Positions 55,724 through 63,969 of a stretch of 64,000 nt of DNA are shown here, piece after piece; positions within the stretch are counted from its first letter, which is position 1; each line of letters opens with the position of its first letter. This DNA comes from Glaciecola sp. (GTDB lineage Bacteria; Pseudomonadota; Gammaproteobacteria; Enterobacterales; Alteromonadaceae). Both the position numbers and the translations under genes were made by a program. The notes beneath the pieces are model-generated. The model searched no databases. It was not told the origin of the DNA and saw only the letters and a program-made list of their open reading frames with translations. Where the stretch lies: contig JAQWNF010000044.1 of assembly GCA_029246415.1 (NCBI GenBank), positions 30,276 to 94,275 on the forward strand, written 5' to 3'.

Positions 55724-57411
55724 AATTAGCAAGTATTCAACGTGAATGGTGGAAAGAAGGCGTGGTGTATCAGATTTATCCGCGCAGTTTCCAAGATTCA
55801 AACGGTGATGGTGTGGGCGATCTGCGCGGCATCATTAATCGCCTAGACTACATTAAGGATCTAGGGGTTGATATTATTTGGTTAAATCCAATTTACAGCT
55901 CGCCTAATGACGATAATGGTTATGATATTTCAGATTACCGCAACATCATGGCTGAGTTTGGCGACATGGCTGACTTTGAAGAGCTACTCGCGGGTATGCA
56001 CGAACGTGGCTTAAAAGTCGTGATGGATCTGGTGGTGAATCACTGTAGTGATGAGCACGTTTGGTTCCAAGAGGCCAAACAATCTCGTGATAATCCTTAC
56101 TATGATTATTTTCATTGGTGGCCGGCAGAAAAAGGCACACCACCTCGTCGATGGAGTTACTTTGATCCTGAAGCCAATGCATGGCGTTACAACGAAGCGA
56201 CAGATTCGTATTACTTGCATTATTTTGCGATTAAACAACCTGACTTAAATTGGGAAAACCCTAAGTTACGTGCTGAAATTTACGACATGATGCACTTTTG
56301 GTTTAAAAAGGGTATTGATGGTTTCCGTATGGATGTGATCACGTTTATCTCTAAACATGATGGCTATCCAGAATTTGCCGAAGAGTATCAAGGTCAAAAA
56401 ATGATTGATGCTTATGCTCAAGGTCCTCGTTTACATGAATACTTACATGAAATGAACCGTGAAGTGCTGCAACATTATGACATTATGACGGTTGCAGAAG
56501 GTCCAGGTACACATACAGACAATGTATTGGCTTTGGTCGATGCAGATCGTCAAGAGCTCAACATGAACTATCATTTTGACCATCAAGGCATTGGCGTGGG
56601 TGATCGTTTTATCGTCAATGACGATTTTCAAAACCTAGTGAAGTTTAAGCAAGTAATGTCTGATTGGGATACCGCTTTAGCGGATAAAGGCTGGAACACC
56701 ATTTACTTTGGTAATCACGATTTTCCTCGCATGGTAACGCGTTGGGCATCAGATGCGCCTGAACATCGTCGTACTGCTTCAAAAATGTTGTCTACGTATT
56801 TGTTAACCATGCGCGGCACGCCCTACTATTACATGGGCGATGAGTTAGGCATGTCGAATATCAAATTCGATAATATCGAAGACTACAAAGATATTATGAC
56901 GATTAATTGGCACAAGCTAACCAAAGAAGAAGGCGGCGACCTAGACAAGTTTATGGAATCGCATAAGCTATGTGCGCGTGATAACGCACGTACGCCAATT
57001 CATTGGGACGATAGCGCTCATGGTGGTTTTACAACCGGCACACCATGGATAAAAGTTAATCCAAACTATGTTGACGTTAACGCGGCAGCCCAAGAAGATG
57101 ATGCCGACTCTGAGTTAAATTATTTCCGTACATTAAACCAAGTACGTAAAGATAATCTCACGTTAATCTATGGCGCATACGACTTGTTATTGCCTGAGCA
57201 CACGCAAGTTTATGCTTATACGCGGACGCTAGACGAAGATACGATACTCGTATTATTAAACTTCTCAACTGAGCCTGTGACAATTAATATGAGTGAACTA
57301 GGTGGTGTGAATGTGGCTGATGCTCAGATTATTCTGAATAATTTAGCCGAACTAAACCTTAGAGATGGGCATGTAACCCTCGCGCCATATCAGGCGGTAT
57401 TAGCTAGATAG
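55720..57411 (+). CDS. Alpha-glucosidase, glycoside hydrolase family 13
   Basis: A 563-residue cytoplasmic GH13 enzyme without signal peptide. N-terminal WWKEGVVYQIYPRSFQDSNGDGVGDLRGI, conserved region I VMDLVVNHCSDEH, nucleophile Asp near residue 205 in GFRMDVITF, acid/base Glu near 260 in VAEGPG, and the transition-state Asp near 334 in FGNHDFPR. These are the signatures of oligo-1,6-glucosidase/alpha-glucosidase subfamilies. Substrate preference (alpha-1,4 or alpha-1,6) is not certain; the valine after the nucleophile in MDVI is seen in both trehalose/alpha-1,6-active and other members. Works on sugar brought in by the preceding transporter. Confidence 0.93.
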   Translation: MKLASIQREWWKEGVVYQIYPRSFQDSNGDGVGDLRGIINRLDYIKDLGVDIIWLNPIYSSPNDDNGYDISDYRNIMAEFGDMADFEELLAGMHERGLKVVMDLVVNHCSDEHVWFQEAKQSRDNPYYDYFHWWPAEKGTPPRRWSYFDPEANAWRYNEATDSYYLHYFAIKQPDLNWENPKLRAEIYDMMHFWFKKGIDGFRMDVITFISKHDGYPEFAEEYQGQKMIDAYAQGPRLHEYLHEMNREVLQHYDIMTVAEGPGTHTDNVLALVDADRQELNMNYHFDHQGIGVGDRFIVNDDFQNLVKFKQVMSDWDTALADKGWNTIYFGNHDFPRMVTRWASDAPEHRRTASKMLSTYLLTMRGTPYYYMGDELGMSNIKFDNIEDYKDIMTINWHKLTKEEGGDLDKFMESHKLCARDNARTPIHWDDSAHGGFTTGTPWIKVNPNYVDVNAAAQEDDADSELNYFRTLNQVRKDNLTLIYGAYDLLLPEHTQVYAYTRTLDEDTILVLLNFSTEPVTINMSELGGVNVADAQIILNNLAELNLRDGHVTLAPYQAVLAR

Positions 57412-57440
57412 GCAGTTAAATCAAACACAGCTTACAATGT

Positions 57441-57487
57441 AAACCTCTGCGGTTCTTATTAATTGAGAGCTTCAGAGGTTTTTTTAT
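57441..57487 (+). terminator. Terminator of the sugar operon
   Basis: AAACCTCTG pairs with CAGAGGTTT across a 23-base loop and is followed by a run of T residues. Thirty bases past the alpha-glucosidase stop. Confidence 0.85.
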
Positions 57488-57536
57488 TGATATGTGATAT
57501 ATTATGTCAATAATAAATGAGACCAATGAGTGTTAT

Positions 57537-57995
57537 ATGGCTTCGATGTTTTTATTTGCGCCACTTGCGCCTCCCTATAATCAATCAAACAAGTTAGCGT
57601 TATTGGTGTTAAATGACCGCACCAAAGCACATATCCAATCAATTCGACAGTCTTTGATTTTGCATGATGCGATTTCAACGTCGATTGATTTTGATGGGGT
57701 ATTTATTGAAGCGACAGAAGCATTATGTACCGATCCTGATAATATGATCGAAGAGCTAATTGCGTGGTTTCAAGAACACTCTATACCTATTGAATCGGGT
57801 GTGTTAACCATATTCACAAATGGCATTACGGTGTCTGGCGCGCCAATTGGCCAGGCATCACCGGACATTTTAAGTAGTGAAATTATCCCCTATACTTTTT
57901 TAGAAAAAGAAGATCGCATTGTCTCTTTATTGCCTAGTTCTAATCTATTGAAATTTTCAGATAGGTTTTTACATGCAGACACCATGTTGCAGTAA
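57537..57995 (+). CDS. Uncharacterised 152-residue protein
   Basis: I do not recognise this protein. From ATG 57537 (MASMFLFAPLAPPYNQSNKLALLVLNDRTKAHI) it is a small soluble alpha/beta protein without signal peptide, membrane segment or cysteine motif. The frame continues upstream to 57504, but a GAG just before 57537 supports the shorter form. Middle: DFDGVFIEATEALCTDPDNMIEELIAWFQEHSIP; end: YTFLEKEDRIVSLLPSSNLLKFSDRFLH. It converges on the MFS gene with a 15-bp gap. Codon use looks like that of its neighbours. Confidence 0.65.
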   Translation: MASMFLFAPLAPPYNQSNKLALLVLNDRTKAHIQSIRQSLILHDAISTSIDFDGVFIEATEALCTDPDNMIEELIAWFQEHSIPIESGVLTIFTNGITVSGAPIGQASPDILSSEIIPYTFLEKEDRIVSLLPSSNLLKFSDRFLHADTMLQ

Positions 57996-58010
57996 TCCCT
58001 AAAACAGTAC

Positions 58011-59198
58011 TTATATAATCGCACCAAAACGTGTTTCATTGCCTTGTTCAGGTCGCAGCGGCAGCAGCCAAGCCAACACTAAAGAACACATAGCAAAACC
58101 CGCTCCGATGTAAAATACAATACTCGGTGATGATAACCATAAGATCCCTAATAGTGCAGGAATGACCACCGCAGCGATGTGATTAATGGTAAAACTCACA
58201 CTGGCAGTTGCAGCAATATCGCGTGGATCGGCGATTTTTTGAAAGTACGTTTTCATCGCGATGGCTAACGCAAAAAACATATGATCAATCACATACAAGC
58301 CGCCAGCCACATAAGCATTATCGACCCAAGCATAACTAATAAACACAACTATCAAACCAACATATTCAAAGACTAAGGCTTTGCGCTCGCCCACTTTACC
58401 AATCCAGTTACCGATTTTCGGTGCAAATATTAAATTAAATACATAATTAATCATAAACAGTGCACTGATTTCGCCCACCGAATAACCAAATTTTTCTACC
58501 ATTAAGAAAGCCGCAAACACCATAAAAATCTGGCGTCTCGCACCACTAAAGAATACCAATGCGTAATACAAGCTGTATTGTTTTTTAACGAACAGTTTTT
58601 TTGTTTGCACCGTCGAGGCGTTAAATTGAGGAAAACTCATCCACAGCAAGATCACTATCAACGCCCCTAGCCCACCAATCAACGCATAAGAGTGTACATA
58701 TGGCCATTGTAAGTACTCCATCAAGGTCCAAATCACCGCATAAGCACTTAACGCGCCAATAGCCTTTACGGATAACGCACGTCCCATAAATGAAGCGGTT
58801 TGCTCTTTAGGGAGCCATTGCAGCGTTAAGGATTGATTAACAGTTTCATAATAATGAAAACCGATAGACATGATAACCGTCATCACATATAAGCCCATTG
58901 CACTTGGATAAAAACCCGTTAAGCCAACTCCTATGCAGGTCAGTAACAATGCGAGTGTGGCAAACAACTGCTCTTTAATAAATAACAACACATAGATTGC
59001 GGTAAAGGCGAGAAAACCGGGGACTTCACGTAAGGATTGTAAGATCCCTATTTCTTTGCCAGTAAAAGCGGCTTGCTCGATAACGAAGTTGTTTAACAAC
59101 ACTTGCCATGTAGAAAACACTAATGCCATACAAAATGTCATAATTAACAAAAAATTAGCAGGTGAAAAACAGCGTAGAATATTTAAAAAGCGAAGCAT
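58011..59198 (-). CDS. MFS transporter of unknown substrate
   Basis: A 395-residue, 11-12 segment major facilitator. It opens MLRFLNILRCFSPANFLLIMTFCMALVFSTWQVLLNNF; a cytoplasmic MFS-like loop GRALSVKAIGALSAYAV and KIGNWIGKVGERKALVFEY are visible. It contains no recognisable resistance or sugar-porter signature. Its promoter lies in the 84-bp gap to the SSB-tip gene, which is divergent. Confidence 0.82.
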   Translation of the reverse strand: MLRFLNILRCFSPANFLLIMTFCMALVFSTWQVLLNNFVIEQAAFTGKEIGILQSLREVPGFLAFTAIYVLLFIKEQLFATLALLLTCIGVGLTGFYPSAMGLYVMTVIMSIGFHYYETVNQSLTLQWLPKEQTASFMGRALSVKAIGALSAYAVIWTLMEYLQWPYVHSYALIGGLGALIVILLWMSFPQFNASTVQTKKLFVKKQYSLYYALVFFSGARRQIFMVFAAFLMVEKFGYSVGEISALFMINYVFNLIFAPKIGNWIGKVGERKALVFEYVGLIVVFISYAWVDNAYVAGGLYVIDHMFFALAIAMKTYFQKIADPRDIAATASVSFTINHIAAVVIPALLGILWLSSPSIVFYIGAGFAMCSLVLAWLLPLRPEQGNETRFGAII

Positions 59199-59282
59199 GT
59201 TTACAAATACATCTATTCAAGCAAAAATACAGTATACCTTAATTATTTTTCACCAACATCAGCGCATAGGATTTATTAGCAA

Positions 59283-59630
59283 ATGAGCCAATCTAATTTT
59301 CAACAAAAAGATCTCACCGGTGTGTTGTTTTTCAACGCCTACAAAGACAAAGACACTCAGCCTAATTTTAAAGGTAAAATAACGATTGAAGGTAAAGAAT
59401 ACTCCTTAAGTGCGTGGGAGCGAAAAGACAAGAACGGTAATAACTATTATTCGTTACAAGCTACCTCACCTGATGCACAACAAGCGAATGCGCAAAGTAA
59501 CATTGACCGCCTAAAATCGGCAGTGTTTGCGGGTAACACAAATACTGCAGCACCAGCTCAGGCCAAGCCACAACAACCTAAACCTATGCCTGCACCGGAT
59601 TTTGATGATGATGACGATTTGCCTTTTTAA
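59283..59630 (+). CDS. Small protein with an SSB-like acidic C-terminal tip
   Basis: A 115-residue protein in three parts. Residues 1-62 are a probable beta-rich domain (LTGVLFFNAYKDKDTQPNFKGK, then ITIEGKEYSLSAWERKDKNG, NNYYSLQ), which reads like an OB-fold or similar nucleic-acid-binding barrel, although I do not recognise the family. A 40-residue proline/glutamine/alanine linker (AAPAQAKPQQPKPMPA) follows. The end, DFDDDDDLPF, is very close to the SSB tip (MDFDDDIPF) that recruits replication and repair proteins. No signal peptide. The gene stands alone between an MFS gene and ppaC. AGGA lies 11 bases before the ATG. Housekeeping ssb is a different gene. Confidence 0.8.
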   Translation: MSQSNFQQKDLTGVLFFNAYKDKDTQPNFKGKITIEGKEYSLSAWERKDKNGNNYYSLQATSPDAQQANAQSNIDRLKSAVFAGNTNTAAPAQAKPQQPKPMPAPDFDDDDDLPF

Positions 59631-59760
59631 GGTTTAATCGTAAAGTTCCCGTTCCCCTATTTCATACAAAAACAAAAAAGACAGTAATTACTACCACAAG
59701 TGTATTGGCATCAGCAGCTGGTTTTATTACACTATTGCAAAATTTTATGGAGTAACAGTA

Positions 59761-60684
59761 ATGACGATGTATGTTGTGGGACATAAGATCCCTGATTCAG
59801 ATTCAATTTGTGGCGCATTAGCCATCGCGTATCTTAAAAACCAAATCGGTGAAGATGCTATTCCTACTCGCTTAGGTGATGTCACCCCAGAAACTCAGTA
59901 TATTTTGGACCGTTTTGGGTTTGAAGCACCTGAGCTTAAATTAAGTTACGCCGGTGAAGAAGTCTACATTGTCGATCACACCGAAAAAACACAAGCCCCT
60001 GATGATATTGACCAAGCAACAGTTGTTGGTGTGGTTGATCATCACAAACTAGGTGATTTAACCACTTCTACTCCTTTAGAGTGCTGGATCCGCCCAGTGG
60101 GTTGTAGTAATACCATCGTCAAAATGATGTATGACTTTTACCAAGTTGAGATCCCACCTGCCTATGCTGGCATTATGATGTGTGCGATTTTATCTGACAC
60201 CGTTATTTTTAAATCACCGACTTGCACCACTGCAGATATTAAATGTGTTGAAGCATTAGCTGAGATTGCCGGTATCGAAGATTATAAAGCGGTCGGTATG
60301 GAAATGTTTAAAGTAAAATCAGCCGTTCAAGGCACACCTGCTCGCGATTTAGTAATGCGTGATTTTAAAGACTTTGATATGCATGGCAACTTAGTCGGTA
60401 TCGGTCAATTAGAAGTCATTGATTTATCTGTATTTGATGAAATCAAAGCTGATTTAGCAGCTGATATTATCAAATTAAAAGAAGAAGGTAATCGTCATTC
60501 AGTCATGTTGTTATTAACCGACATCATGAAAGAAGGCTCACTGATGTTGATTGCGTCTGATGATGCAAGCCTTATCGCTGGTGCATATGGTGTGACAGTT
60601 GAACATGATGAAGTCTGGTTAGATGGCGTACTAAGTCGTAAAAAGCAAGTCGTACCGCCACTTCAAGATGCGTTTGCTAAATAA
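59761..60684 (+). CDS. ppaC: Manganese-dependent inorganic pyrophosphatase (family II)
   Basis: Hydrolyses pyrophosphate to two phosphates. The 307-residue DHH-family enzyme has metal ligands in YVVGHKIPDSDS (His and Asp), IVDHTE, and VVGVVDHHKLG, a DHHA2 C-terminal half and the substrate-gripping SRKKQVVP near the end. Family II enzymes are found sporadically in gammaproteobacteria, usually beside or in place of the hexameric Ppa. Own promoter in the 130-bp gap; followed by a strong terminator. Confidence 0.95.
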   Translation: MTMYVVGHKIPDSDSICGALAIAYLKNQIGEDAIPTRLGDVTPETQYILDRFGFEAPELKLSYAGEEVYIVDHTEKTQAPDDIDQATVVGVVDHHKLGDLTTSTPLECWIRPVGCSNTIVKMMYDFYQVEIPPAYAGIMMCAILSDTVIFKSPTCTTADIKCVEALAEIAGIEDYKAVGMEMFKVKSAVQGTPARDLVMRDFKDFDMHGNLVGIGQLEVIDLSVFDEIKADLAADIIKLKEEGNRHSVMLLLTDIMKEGSLMLIASDDASLIAGAYGVTVEHDEVWLDGVLSRKKQVVPPLQDAFAK

Positions 60685-60702
60685 CAAATAGTAAATAGCT
60701 AA

Positions 60703-60776
60703 CAACATCCCTAAAGATGTTGCTACAAAGCTGCTAAAGGTCTGATTAAATCATGATGACATTAGCAGCTTTTTTG
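60703..60776 (+). terminator. Double hairpin and terminator after ppaC
   Basis: First hairpin CAACATC/GATGTTG with loop CCTAAA (60703-60722). Then AAGCTGCTAA (60729-60738) pairs with TTAGCAGCTT (60762-60771) across 23 bases and is followed by a T run. On the minus strand the A-rich upstream side does not give a U-tract, so it serves ppaC. Confidence 0.85.
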
Positions 60777-60784
60777 TTTCTAAA

Positions 60785-61144
60785 TTAACCCGCCGCTTGC
60801 ACCGTTATTTCAACCAAAATATTAGGATTTGCCATCTGTGCTTGCACACAGCTCCGCGCTGGTGGTTCACAATCTACTAACCATGCATTCCAAATTTCAT
60901 TCACCTGCCCTGCTTGTGTAATATCTTTGATATAAACAGTTGCGTACAGAAGTTTACTTTTATCCGTACCGGCTTCAGCTAAATGCTCATCAATCCTAGC
61001 TAATGTAGCCTGTGTTTGCGCGATAAGATCATCTTTATGGTCGTTATAATGCTCATCGACTTGTCCACATAAATAGACAATACCATTGTACTTAACGATC
61101 CGGCTTAGTTTGGGACCAGTACGTAAACGTGTTATTTGTGGCAT
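60785..61144 (-). CDS. RidA/YjgF/UK114 family protein
   Basis: A 119-residue RidA-fold protein, forming trimers that in classical RidA hydrolyse reactive enamines and imines. It shows GIVYLCGQVDE, QTQATLARIDEHLAEAGTDKSKLLYATVYIKD and the C-terminal NPNILVEITVQA. The conserved arginine expected near position 105 is replaced in context by PARSCVQAQM, where R is kept before SCV. It belongs to one of the Rid subgroups outside RidA proper. It lies 43 bp from the TRIC gene, possibly co-transcribed. Confidence 0.88.
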   Translation of the reverse strand: MPQITRLRTGPKLSRIVKYNGIVYLCGQVDEHYNDHKDDLIAQTQATLARIDEHLAEAGTDKSKLLYATVYIKDITQAGQVNEIWNAWLVDCEPPARSCVQAQMANPNILVEITVQAAG

Positions 61145-61187
61145 AACAACAATCCTATAATATAAATTTAATAACGAAACATGGCAA

Positions 61188-61814
61188 TTATTGCCCTGCT
61201 GAATCTAAGCCTTTGTGCGCAGGAATACTGAGCTTTCGGGTGATCGCTAACGCGCGAATGCCAAAGGTTAGCGCTCCACCAATGACTAATGCAACACTTT
61301 CAGTAAGTGGTGTGTAGGTAAAGAGCAAACAGTAACTCATCGCCCCGAGCAACGAAGCCGTAATGTAGATATCACGTTGAAATACCACAGGGACATCGTT
61401 AACAATTACATCTCGGATAATCCCGCCAAGACATGCACTAAATATCCCCATGATCACCGCTACTGGAATATCCATACCTAACGATAACGCTTTTTGTGCG
61501 CCCAATACGGTAAACAACGCCATACCCAAAGCATCGGCCCATAATAACGCATTAGAGCGTTTAGAAATATGTTGAGCCGTAAAAAACGTGAGTATCGCTG
61601 CCCCACTACAGACCAGAATAATGTAATAATCATTCAACCAAAACACAGGCACATCTAAAATCGTATCGCGCAGTGTTCCGCCACCGATACCAGTAATACA
61701 TGCCATGAAGATAAAACCAACAATGTCCAAACGATGTCGAGCAGCCACTAACGCGCCTGATATAGCAAAAGCGATGGTTGCAGCAATATTGGTTAACAGT
61801 AATAAGGTTAGCAT
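61188..61814 (-). CDS. TRIC-type trimeric cation channel homologue (UPF0126, YicG/YadS-like)
   Basis: A 208-residue, seven-segment membrane protein built of two UPF0126 repeats. Each repeat has a glycine-rich kink followed by R-D: TGIGGGTLRDTILDVPVFW in the first and SACLGGIIRDVIVNDVPVVF in the second. Bacterial TRIC proteins conduct K+ or Na+, and some have been suggested as amino-acid carriers. The start overlaps the end of cotH by seven bases on the same strand. Confidence 0.9.
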   Translation of the reverse strand: MLTLLLLTNIAATIAFAISGALVAARHRLDIVGFIFMACITGIGGGTLRDTILDVPVFWLNDYYIILVCSGAAILTFFTAQHISKRSNALLWADALGMALFTVLGAQKALSLGMDIPVAVIMGIFSACLGGIIRDVIVNDVPVVFQRDIYITASLLGAMSYCLLFTYTPLTESVALVIGGALTFGIRALAITRKLSIPAHKGLDSAGQ

Positions 61815-63568
61815 TGTTTGATTTTACCCAACACTAATACTCGTCTAAACAGCATAATGACACTTAATAACGCCAAAGAAATTAGCGGTAGACTTGAACC
61901 GCTGCTCCCTGAAGCTGGAGTATCAGCTGTAGGGCTAGGTGTAGGATTTGGTGTCACAACAGCAGGAGCAGCGTTCACCGTCACATTAAGCGTATCGGTA
62001 TCACTCAAGCCCAAACTATTTGTTACCGTCACAGACACCACAAAAAAGCCAACATCATTAAACGTCACGTCAGGATTGATACCCATTGCGCCGGTCGACC
62101 AAGTATAGGAGACAATGTCACCAAAGCTGGAAGTCGATGCACTGGCATTTAAGCTAACTGACTCGCCTTGGGTAATAGTCATGTTTTCACCGGCGTTAGC
62201 TATGGGAGGCGGTAACATGCGCTCAACAGCGTCTTTTCGGGTGCTATACCAATTACGACCAGTACTAAAGTCATATAATCGGTAATCACCTTGATTAGCC
62301 CAACTTGCAGGTCGGTCAGCTATTTGTTCATGCTGATTTGTGACGTTTTGTAAATCATTTTCAATTAAGCGATGGACGGAATCTATATACGCGACTGCAT
62401 CAGCTTGCACCATTAAACCAGGCAGAGTAACTAATTCGGAGGTATAGGCCAAAAACTGCTGGCGATATTCATCAATCTGCAAAATTTTAGTCACCAACGG
62501 TGGTATATTATTTCCTTCACCAAAGGCAAGTGTCGATTGCTCACCTGAATCATCCATCAGTAATGACGTACCTAGCGTGTTATCGGTATCATAAGGAATA
62601 AAGTGCAACACCTCTTGCTCATCAATATAGAACAAGTAGTTATTAGCATTGCCCCAGAATCCGTCCCAATGTCCAATCACTGCTTCAGCTGCCATTGATT
62701 TTAGAAACAAATCCATATTGATATGACGAGCGACATAATCGTGAAAGTCTGTGCCTTCTAGTTGCGTAAAATTGGTTGCCAGACGCACTAATTGCTCATG
62801 CGCTTCGTCAAACTTACTGCCCTTGCCTTTGTATTCAAAACTCGCATCATCCCGATCGGCCACTCCTTCCCAATCTGTGGTAATCCTTGAAAACAGAGCC
62901 GGACCAAACGCTTTATAATTACCCTGCCACAAAAAACCACTGTCATTATCACTGGCAAAGCGTTTATCGATGTATTCTTTTCGATTGACGCTTTCATTTA
63001 AGCGATAAATCCCAGTATACACTGCCGCTTGATCCGCAATCTTTAAGTAAACTTTGACATGCGTTGAAGAATGCACCGTAAAGATCCCAAAGTGTTGCAT
63101 AATACGATTAGACAAAGGTTCACGAACAAACGTCGAGTCGTCTTTAAAACGTTTTAATTTTAACGCCGCAATACCTTGTAAGGCTTGATCATCGACAAAT
63201 TCGTCAAAGTCTAAGGTGTAATTGGCTTGGATCAGATTACCATTATTATTTATAGGTAAAACAAAGCTCGTATTACCACTGAGTTTTACACCTATATTTT
63301 CTAAGGTATAAGTGACACCTAGATGCTCATATTGCATCGTGGCGCTGACTTCATTGCGCACGCTGGAGCTAGATTGTAATAACAGATCCCATTGAGATTG
63401 GCTGAAACCAATAGTTATAGTGGATAAGGTACTATCATCATGCCAAAATTGGTGTGAAGCATCATCTAAGTAGGCGGTAGATTGCTGAGCTAAAGCATTG
63501 TAACTGACAGATGATATCAGTATGGCTGTCATTGCCATGCAAAAGGAATAGATTGGGGTGTGTTTCAT
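61808..63568 (-). CDS. Secreted CotH-family protein with PKD domain and C-terminal sorting-like tail
   Basis: A 586-residue exported protein from ATG 63568. The signal peptide (residues 1-27, SFCMAMTAILISSVSYNALAQ) is followed by a CotH domain of about 390 residues; CotH proteins in Bacillus spores are atypical kinases. Blocks include LKLKRFKDDSTFVREPLSNR, TGIYRLNESVNRKEY and HFIPYDTDNTLG, the aspartate-rich one. A PKD domain (about 470-545, VSLNASASTSSFGDIVSYTWSTG) is next, then a proline linker and SGSSGSSLPLISLALLSVIMLFRR, which resembles GlyGly-CTERM/rhombosortase-type tails. It may be released or anchored at the surface. GAGAG lies upstream of the start. Its substrate is unknown. Confidence 0.88.
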   Translation of the reverse strand: MKHTPIYSFCMAMTAILISSVSYNALAQQSTAYLDDASHQFWHDDSTLSTITIGFSQSQWDLLLQSSSSVRNEVSATMQYEHLGVTYTLENIGVKLSGNTSFVLPINNNGNLIQANYTLDFDEFVDDQALQGIAALKLKRFKDDSTFVREPLSNRIMQHFGIFTVHSSTHVKVYLKIADQAAVYTGIYRLNESVNRKEYIDKRFASDNDSGFLWQGNYKAFGPALFSRITTDWEGVADRDDASFEYKGKGSKFDEAHEQLVRLATNFTQLEGTDFHDYVARHINMDLFLKSMAAEAVIGHWDGFWGNANNYLFYIDEQEVLHFIPYDTDNTLGTSLLMDDSGEQSTLAFGEGNNIPPLVTKILQIDEYRQQFLAYTSELVTLPGLMVQADAVAYIDSVHRLIENDLQNVTNQHEQIADRPASWANQGDYRLYDFSTGRNWYSTRKDAVERMLPPPIANAGENMTITQGESVSLNASASTSSFGDIVSYTWSTGAMGINPDVTFNDVGFFVVSVTVTNSLGLSDTDTLNVTVNAAPAVVTPNPTPSPTADTPASGSSGSSLPLISLALLSVIMLFRRVLVLGKIKQC

Positions 63569-63677
63569 TATTTTACACTCTCTTATTATTGAGAGATGAT
63601 TTTGACACAAATAATCAAATAGTACAATCATGATCACTTTGTTTACAATTTCAGATTAATACCTGAATTTCAGACAT

Positions 63678-63731
63678 AAAAAAACACCAAATTGATATCT
63701 AAGGGTTAACCTTTGAATCAAATTTAGTGTT
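63678..63731 (-). terminator. Terminator of the tRNA-Asp operon
   Basis: On the minus strand, AACACTAAATTTGA pairs with TCAATTTGGTGTT (one G-T pair, one bulge) around an inner AAGG/CCTT hairpin and is followed by seven T residues. It lies 32 bp past the last tRNA. Confidence 0.85.
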
Positions 63732-63762
63732 TAATATTGCTGCGGGGTGTGCAGCATATAAA

Positions 63763-63839
63763 TGGCGGAGTGGACGGGACTCGAACCCGCGACCCCCGGC
63801 GTGACAGGCCGGTATTCTAACCAACTGAACTACCACTCC
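63763..63839 (-). tRNA. tRNA-Asp (anticodon GUC), third in the array
   Basis: A 77-nt cloverleaf including the encoded CCA. Acceptor GGAGTGG/CCACTCC, D-loop TAGTTCAGTTGGTTAGAA, anticodon stem CCGGC-CTGTCAC-GCCGG with anticodon GTC, and T-loop GGTTCGAGTCC. It differs from the next copy by a compensated T-A for C-G pair in the acceptor stem. Confidence 0.97.
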
Positions 63840-63864
63840 GCAAAGGGATACTACAAACAAGAAT

Positions 63865-63941
63865 TGGCGGAGCGGACGGGACTCGAACCCGCGACCCCCG
63901 GCGTGACAGGCCGGTATTCTAACCAACTGAACTACCGCTCC
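63865..63941 (-). tRNA. tRNA-Asp (anticodon GUC), second in the array
   Basis: A 77-nt tRNA with CCA, acceptor GGAGCGG/CCGCTCC; otherwise identical to the neighbour. It is 25 bp upstream of the third copy and is co-transcribed with it. Confidence 0.97.
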
Positions 63942-63969
63942 AGCGCAATATTGCTTGTATATGTAAAAG

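Noticed and set aside
63699..63926. 75-residue frame with a duplicated IPACHAGGRGFESRP peptide
   Set aside because: It is the antisense-side reading of two tandem tRNA-Asp genes; the peptide repeat is the tRNA T-arm and anticodon stem translated. Not a gene.
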